NCBI GenBank assembly: GCA_036346255.1
Contig: CM070622.1
Coordinates: forward strand, 24,640,751-24,704,750
DNA length: 64,000 nucleotides
DNA from: Ampelocalamus luodianensis
Taxonomy: Eukaryota; Streptophyta; Magnoliopsida; Poales; Poaceae
Direction of reading: 5' to 3'
The translations under genes were made by a program, and so were the position numbers. Position 1 is the first letter of the stretch. Each line of letters opens with the position of its first letter. The notes below the pieces were generated by a model. It was not told where the DNA came from, did not search any database, and was given only the letters and a program-made list of their open reading frames with translations. Below, piece after piece: positions 59,046-64,000 of this stretch.

Positions 59046-60056
59046 GTTATAAGGTGAAGTGAAAAACCTTGTGATGCCCTTTTGTTCACAGATTTCCTGA
59101 AATTCACTTGATAGGAACTCACCACCACGGCCTGATCTCAAGGCCTTTAGCTTGTAATCACTTTGTGTTTCAACAAGTGTAACAAATTTTTGAAAAACTT
59201 CTTTGGCATCTCCTTTCTTTTGTAGCATATAAACCCACATAACTCTAGAAAAATTATCAACAAGCAGTAAGAAGTACCTATTTCTAGCATCTATCATAGG
59301 ATTGATTGGTCCACATAGATCAAGATGTACCAGTTCTAGTGGCTTTTGAGCTTGGTATGTGGCCTGACTTGGGAATGGGCTTCTTGTCTGTTTGGCTAAA
59401 AGACAGCCTTGACAAACTTGAGTTGGATGATCTATGTGAGGCAACCCAAGTATCATTGACTTTTCTGACATGTGTTTTAGTGCTTGAAAATTAACATGTC
59501 CCAACCTTGCATGCCATAGCTAAGCCTGGTTCTCAATACCTGCATTTAAGCAGATGGGTTTACTTGTATTCAGATGAACTTTATACAGCCTGTTTGGTGT
59601 GCGAGGAACCTTCATGAGTAATCTTCCAGTCTGATCATGTAGAGTCAGATATAAGCCTTGTAGTGCTATCTCACACCCTTCTTCAATCAACTGACCAAGA
59701 CTAATTATATTGTTGCAAAGCCTTGGAATATAGTATACATCTGACAGGAGTCTTTGTTCACCATTTTTGCATTGGAGTAGAATAGATCCTTTGCCTTCAA
59801 TGTAAACAATAGAACCATCTCCAAATTTTACTTCTCCTCTGAAATCCAGATTGATCTCACTGAATTTTCCCTTTTGGGCGGTCATGTGGTTTGAAGCTCC
59901 ATTGTCAAGGTACCAAAGATTAGAATATATCAATTCTTCACCAATCTGCAGTAACTCTGGTTGTACCTTTTCTTCAAGCATGACCAGTCCACATGATTTC
60001 TCTTCACCAATGGTTAGTAATAGAGCTGGTTCTTTCTCCCCTTCGTCTTGTGACAA
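59046..60056 (-). pseudogene. Copia gag end, GAG-pre-integrase and integrase N-terminal half
   Basis: The minus-strand frame 60056-59520 includes NLWYLDNGASNHMTAQKGKF, the aspartic protease start, and IPRLCNNIISLGQL. The frame 59504-59054 includes MGHVNFQALKHMSEKSMI, CQGCLLAKQTRSPFPSQA, LELVHLDLCGPINPM, LLVDNFSRVMWVYML and LRSGRGGEF. The zinc-binding HHCC region and catalytic Asp residues are visible. The usual SDRGGEF reads SGRGGEF. One stop lies between the two frames (about 59518). The frame is cut by the hAT at FFTSPYN and resumes at 48586. Confidence 0.9.
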
Positions 60057-60958
60057 GTTTACTTCAACATTGTTTTACTTATTTCGACAGTGAGAGGCAT
60101 AATGACCAAACTTTTGACACTCAAAATATTTAATATGACTTCAGAACTCAGAATCATAATGTCCAAATTTATCACACTCAAAGCATTTAATTTTTGACTT
60201 ATCTCACCGTTGCCACGTCCAGCAAAATCACCTTGCCCACCCCGGCCTCTACCGAATCCACAACCTCCTCAGTCGCACCAAGCTGAACCCCGACCGCCTT
60301 GTCTTAACGAACAGTCTCTCTGGATCTGTATGGCCTCTCCATTTAATTCAGTTTTCACCAACAGTGCTTGATCATTACGAACCTTGCAACCTTTTAGGAG
60401 TCCCTCATGAGCTTTGAGAGACCCTGTTACTTCTTCTATCTTCATGTCTGGAAGTTCACTCGAATACAAGAGAGTTGTCACCACTGGCACGAATCTCTCA
60501 GGTAAGACTCACAAGTATTTCTCAACCACCGAAGTTTCTTCCAATTATCACTAAGAGATCGAATTTCATTGACCACCGCTGATAACTTTCCTACAAACTC
60601 ATCTATTGACTGAGTTTCACCCATGTGCAGCGCCTCATACTCCCCTTGGAGAGTTTGTAGTCGCACCTGGTTTACTCGATTCACACCTTCGTGCATTGTG
60701 CGATGAGCTATCTAGGCCTCCCGTGCTGTATCTTTCCCAACAAGTTGATTCAGCATTGAATCGGGTATGGCAGCATAGATTAGCGCCAACGTCGTTTTAT
60801 CAGTCTTCATGTCGACCTCCAGAGCGTTTTCTTTTGGATCGACCTTGTCTTTTAGATCAACCGGATCAGCCACTACGTCCCAGACCCCCTGGGTACCCAT
60901 ATTCACCTGCATTGTCATCACCCAAGTTGGATAGTTCTCTGAATTGAGAACTGGGCAC
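60057..60958 (-). pseudogene. Copia gag with two degenerate zinc knuckles
   Basis: gag words: VLNSENYPTWVMTMQVNMG, VWDVVADPVDLKDKVD, LIYAAIPDSMLNQL (60712-60955), then LQTLQGEYEALHMGETQSID (60500-60690). Two zinc-knuckle-like stretches lie at about 60090-60200, KCFECDKFGHYDS and YFECQKFGHYASHC, the first missing its last Cys and the second its first. Several stops and shifts occur. The N-terminus is cut off by the gypsy insertion at 60959. Confidence 0.85.
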
Positions 60959-61649
60959 TGACGAGGATTAAAACCTCTATGTATTATTTTTATTACATAA
61001 AGACCATACGTCTTCATGGTCGTAACCCATGAGGTTCACGACCTCACTGGTCGTAGGGATTCCAGAGGTTACACAATGGGTACCCTGGTCGGACAAGGTC
61101 CTGTGCCTAGCCTCCGACCAAGGAACTGCTCGTAAAAGGTATGAATTGATGTTCGAAACTGATTCCAGGTATATTCTCTACCGTGTGATGAATAGAACAC
61201 GTGCGTATATTCCATACCACACGACATTTCTTATCCTGAGACATTGATGAACAACCACCATACGGTTAAGTATCTCACAAGCATACAACCGCTGAACGGT
61301 TGATACTCCATCAACCCTCATCTCGCTCCGACCAGTCGCGACGCTTCTGCACGCCTTCTCGTAGTAGCGCCGACTCTTCAAGAGCTATTTAAAGATGGAG
61401 CATGGACGGAGCAAGGGATCAAGCCTCATCGAACTAAAGCATAGACATCAGATTTGTGTTTTAAGTCTGACATTGTAGCATAGCAGGCATTGTTCTCAGT
61501 GTAAACAGGATTAGTCCACCACTTAGTCATAAGGCATCTCCTGTAAAATCCAGTTCATATTAATAAAAGAGCAGTCCCATTCTCCTCAGAAGTTCCGTGT
61601 TATTCTATCCTATTCATTTCATAAGATCGATGTCTTGATCGTCGACAGC

Positions 61650-61667
61650 TGGCGCCGTCCGTGGGGA
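61650..61667 (+). other. Primer-binding site of the gypsy element
   Basis: TGGCGCCGTCCGTGGGGA lies 2 bp after the LTR, a usual position. The tRNA species is not assigned here. Confidence 0.8.
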
Positions 61668-61746
61668 GCAAGGCACGGAATTTTGGAAGAAGTTCTTTGC
61701 TCATCAAATCCTTGTCCATTTCTCATTTGTAATCGCTCATGCGGTT

Positions 61747-62058
61747 ATGGCAGGAAGTTGGGACGAGGAAAACTGGTTCGACCTGGCGGACTACTCCAAC
61801 CTCGACATGGACATATGCATCCGCACCATGCAGGAAAACAGAGTCTCTTCATCATCCTCCTCCTCCGCCGGTTCGCCCATCGCAGATATCAGCGAGGTCG
61901 ATCGGATGGATGAGGATACACTGCTACAATCAGTGGCGGTTTCAGAGGAAGTGCTTTTGACCAGTTCGAAACACCCAAAAACCTCTACAAGCATGGACTT
62001 TTCGACCGGCAAAAAAGGTGACAAAAATTCAACACCGCAACTCGAGGATCAATATACC
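61747..62058 (+). pseudogene. N-terminal gag-like frame of the gypsy element, interrupted
   Basis: ATG 61747 starts MAGSWDEENWFDLADYSNLD, an acidic and Ser-rich N-terminus (SSSSSSSAGSPIAD). It runs open for about 104 codons to the CACTA insertion at 62059. The position after LTR and primer site makes it the gag start. No domain is recognisable in this part. Confidence 0.6.
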
Positions 62059-62340
62059 CACTACTACAGAAAAAGCCATCACAGACGGTTCGGAACCGTC
62101 ATCACAGACGGTTTTCGAACCGTCTGGAAAAATGGGTCTCTGATAACAGGTGGATATCACGGGCGGTCGATGGCAAATGCGTGATATGAATATCACGACG
62201 GTTTTTATCAACAACCGTGCAGCGAAGACAGATATCACGAGCGGTTGCGGAAACAAAACGTGCAGCGAAGTCGAGTATCCTGAGCGGTTATATGTAAAAC
62301 CGCTGCAGCGATACTGTCTTCCTGACGGTTCTTTACACGA

Positions 62341-62405
62341 ACGTCGGAAGTCGAGTATCACGAGCGGTTCTTTGTAAAACCGTCGTGATACTCGACTTCC
62401 GACGT
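62341..62405. repeat. Long hairpin in the CACTA subterminal region
   Basis: The left arm acgtcggaagtcgagtatca plus cgagcggtt pairs with the inverted right arm, with a single-base difference in length (gagcgg against gacgg) and a 7-8 bp loop. Confidence 0.85.
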
Positions 62406-62675
62406 TTTTACTTAGAACCGTCTGTGATACTGCGTCTTCTGCATCGCTTTTATAAAAACCGCTCGTGATAGTTCATTAAACTAACTACATTTTTTCTGAT
62501 TTTTGGCTAGCCTCAGGAATTGCTAGCCATGCCCTCTGAAAACAAGCATGCAAAAAAATAGATACATCACAATAATCAATTGTCGACAAACTGAATCTGA
62601 TCATTACTCAAAATAAATTACAAAAGATCACATTTGTTCAAGTATTGTTACAAAATAAATTGGATTACAATTGAG

Positions 62676-63990
62676 TCAATTGTTTGCAGGTGGTTGAGAA
62701 GTATCGGCAGGGTGATGCGCTCGGTCGGCAGCGGAGTGAAATTCTCCGGTGTCCTTAATTATCTCTGATATGATAAAGCCGCAGAGCTTCCCTCGAATGT
62801 CCTTGATCTCATTATCAAGGAGTCCATCTAATTCTATATTCAAGCCACATGCGCTAGCAAGAATAAAGTGTTATGCATATATATTTAATTTTATAATTAG
62901 AAAATAATTATTTGGAGATTCACAAACCTCAGGATCCTTCTTCCTAGCTCTAATGATTTGCTCCATATGATGGCAAACGTAGATTGCACATAACTCATCA
63001 TTTTTTCTTTGTGCCTTGCAAAAATAGAATTACATATATCGATTCGAGATCGTTATTATGAAGTATGATATAGGATTATCGTATTATAGCGCGTACCGGA
63101 AATTTTGTCCTGTGTGTTAGTTGGGCGCTCTTTCCATCGTATATTCCTTTGTTGGCAACATAGTCGATGAATGACCTACATGATTCCAAAAAGTTATCCT
63201 CGACCATTTCAAACTAATGAAGACTAAAATAGAGTTATGTATGAAGGAAATGAGCATACACATCGAGTATTCCTCCTAGAATCTTTGAAGTCGTGGTTGT
63301 TGCGGATTAGGAATCAAGGTATATCACATGGTTCCTCTTTGGTATGATGACTAAAAGGATCGATGGTACCTACTCATGTATGTCACTATAGTCATTAAAC
63401 TGAGTTCGTCTTTGCGTATAAAGTAGAGCAAGTAGTGACACTTACCCTCGGTTGTAGGGCACCACGATGTACTTCATTCTGCGACAAAGCAATGCCCGTG
63501 TTATGTATTTCTCGGCGAAGGGCGAGTGCATTTGGATGGTTTGCAATGATACCACATGTGGGTCGAGAAACCCACGGTTCTTTCGACCGGACATTTTCAT
63601 CATGTATCTGTACATAAGAAATGAGTTGTGATATTTATCGGTACTACGTGAATGTAGAACTTGATTGTATGCACTTACGGTGTCCAACATCGTAGAAGCG
63701 GCGTCAAGGCCAACGAGGTTGAATAGGTCATATAGGTCGTTGAAGCCCACGGCGAAGTGGTTCGTCCGTTGAAGAAATGCTTATGCTCGTATCGGCGGTG
63801 ATTCGATGTCGCACCCCTCCTTTTGGGTCCTATCCAAGTACCGGGCATGCAAAGCGACAAGCATATCGGCACGCGCCTAATCTGCGTGGGAGCACAACGG
63901 TTTTCCGAGGATGTACTTCCGGATATTGCCGACTTCCGGACTTGAGGGGCACCTTCGTCGATTCGATTTGGTCTTAAGCATTGCCGTCTT
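62676..63990 (-). pseudogene. CACTA-associated Ulp1-like (C48) cysteine protease gene, partial, several exons
   Basis: Exons read on the minus strand, all with GT-AG limits where marked: about 63990-63679 (NDLYDLFNLVGLDAASTMLD); 63607-63446 (YMMKMSGRKNRGFLDPHVVS, ALLCRRMKYIVVPYN); 63369-63262 (LLVIIPKRNHVIYLDS); about 63212-63097 (FIDYVANKGIYDGK, THRTKFP); 63014-62928 (ELCAIYVCHHMEQIIRARKK); and a last exon to the stop at 62676 (NEIKDIRGKLCGFI). This is the order seen in Ulp1-like genes carried by plant CACTA elements: the His strand, LDS Asp, then the LC..YVC Cys region. The usual HW before LLV reads HR with a shift, a stop follows YLDS, and two stops lie in the first exon, so this copy looks inactive. 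The substrate of such proteins is unknown. Confidence 0.75.
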
Positions 63991-64000
63991 CTTGCGAGAT

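Larger units (their letters stand above)
42179..60958 (-). mobile_element. Ty1/copia element, minus orientation, split by four later insertions
   Basis: From right to left it holds gag (60958 to about 60080), GAG-pre-integrase and integrase (60056-59054 and 48586-48127), RT (46320-45877 and 43840-43340), RNase H (43284-42519), a polypurine tract (42506-42518) and the 3' LTR. Each interruption has a target duplication or a frame that resumes exactly. The insertions are a gypsy element at 60959, an hAT at 48595-59045, a short-LTR element at 46326-48121 and a solo LTR at 43846-45871. The 5' LTR would lie beyond the gypsy/CACTA insertion, right of the window. Confidence 0.88.
60959..62058 (+). 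mobile_element. Tat/RIRE2-like Ty3/gypsy element: 5' LTR, primer site and gag start, cut by a CACTA element
   Basis: The LTR spans 60959-61647 (TGACGAGGATT...GTCGACA, 689 bp), with ends alike in kind to the other Tat-like LTRs. A primer site TGGCGCCGTCCGTGGGGA (61650-61667), characteristic of this gypsy group, follows 2 bases later. A reading frame follows and is then interrupted at 62059. The element sits in copia gag. The left flank is ggcac and the right end is outside the window. Confidence 0.85.
62059..64000. mobile_element. CACTA (En/Spm-like) DNA transposon, one end and part of its interior
   Basis: It starts CACTACTACAGAAAAAGC at 62059, the family's terminal inverted repeat. Some 400 bp of subterminal repeats follow (62075-62470), with cggtt/aaccg and tatcacgagcgg words in both orientations. 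The interior carries a spliced Ulp1-like gene on the minus strand. The other end is outside the window. The 3-bp flank is ACC on this side. Confidence 0.88.

Overview
This window is plant nuclear DNA, almost certainly from a grass (Poaceae) and most like the rice genus. The evidence is the GC-rich first exon and GT-AG introns of its host genes, and a repeat set typical of grasses: Tat/RIRE2-like Ty3/gypsy elements with an antisense Transposase_28-type gene, Tekay/RIRE-like chromoviruses with long LTRs, SIRE-like copia LTRs, a CACTA element with a Ulp1-like gene, hAT and Mutator-like elements. No species can be named from sequence alone.

Only two intact host genes are visible. A cytosolic pyruvate kinase lies on the minus strand (27578-31849; 3 coding exons, 509 aa). 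A MYB-CC/GARP transcription factor of the PHR1-like group lies on the plus strand (39323-41739; 6 coding exons, 355 aa). Between and around them are a short deletion derivative of an hAT transposon inside pyruvate kinase intron 1, a Mutator-like MITE in its upstream region, a foldback element, and intergenic DNA with no recognisable gene.

The rest is nested transposon DNA. Left block (1-27 kb): a minus-strand copia element (1-3930); a fragment of a second gypsy LTR (3991-4345); the 3' end of a Tat-like gypsy element, copy A, with a spliced antisense gene (about 4400-7548); an AT-rich SIRE-like non-coding stretch (7549-13544); copy B of the Tat-like family (13545-15022); and a plus-strand copia element (15023-about 27000). 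That copia is split by copy C of the Tat-like family (15189-24614, TSD CTATG), which is itself split by a 4.06-kb solo-LTR-like element (18896-22959, TSD TACGG).

Right block (42-64 kb): one minus-strand copia element (about 42179-60958) broken by four later insertions. These are a 2.0-kb solo LTR (TSD TTTTG), a 1.8-kb short-LTR element (TSD ATCTT), an hAT element (TSD GTTATAAG) that itself holds a 9.2-kb chromovirus, and a Tat-like gypsy element that is in turn hit by a CACTA element running off the right edge.

The target-site duplications and the way broken reading frames rejoin across insertions make the order of events readable. The most unusual signal is an array of short dyads (TCGTA...TACGA) in the Tat-like LTRs. 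Their arms differ between units and between copies but keep pairing, and the same array recurs inside an intron of the element's antisense gene.
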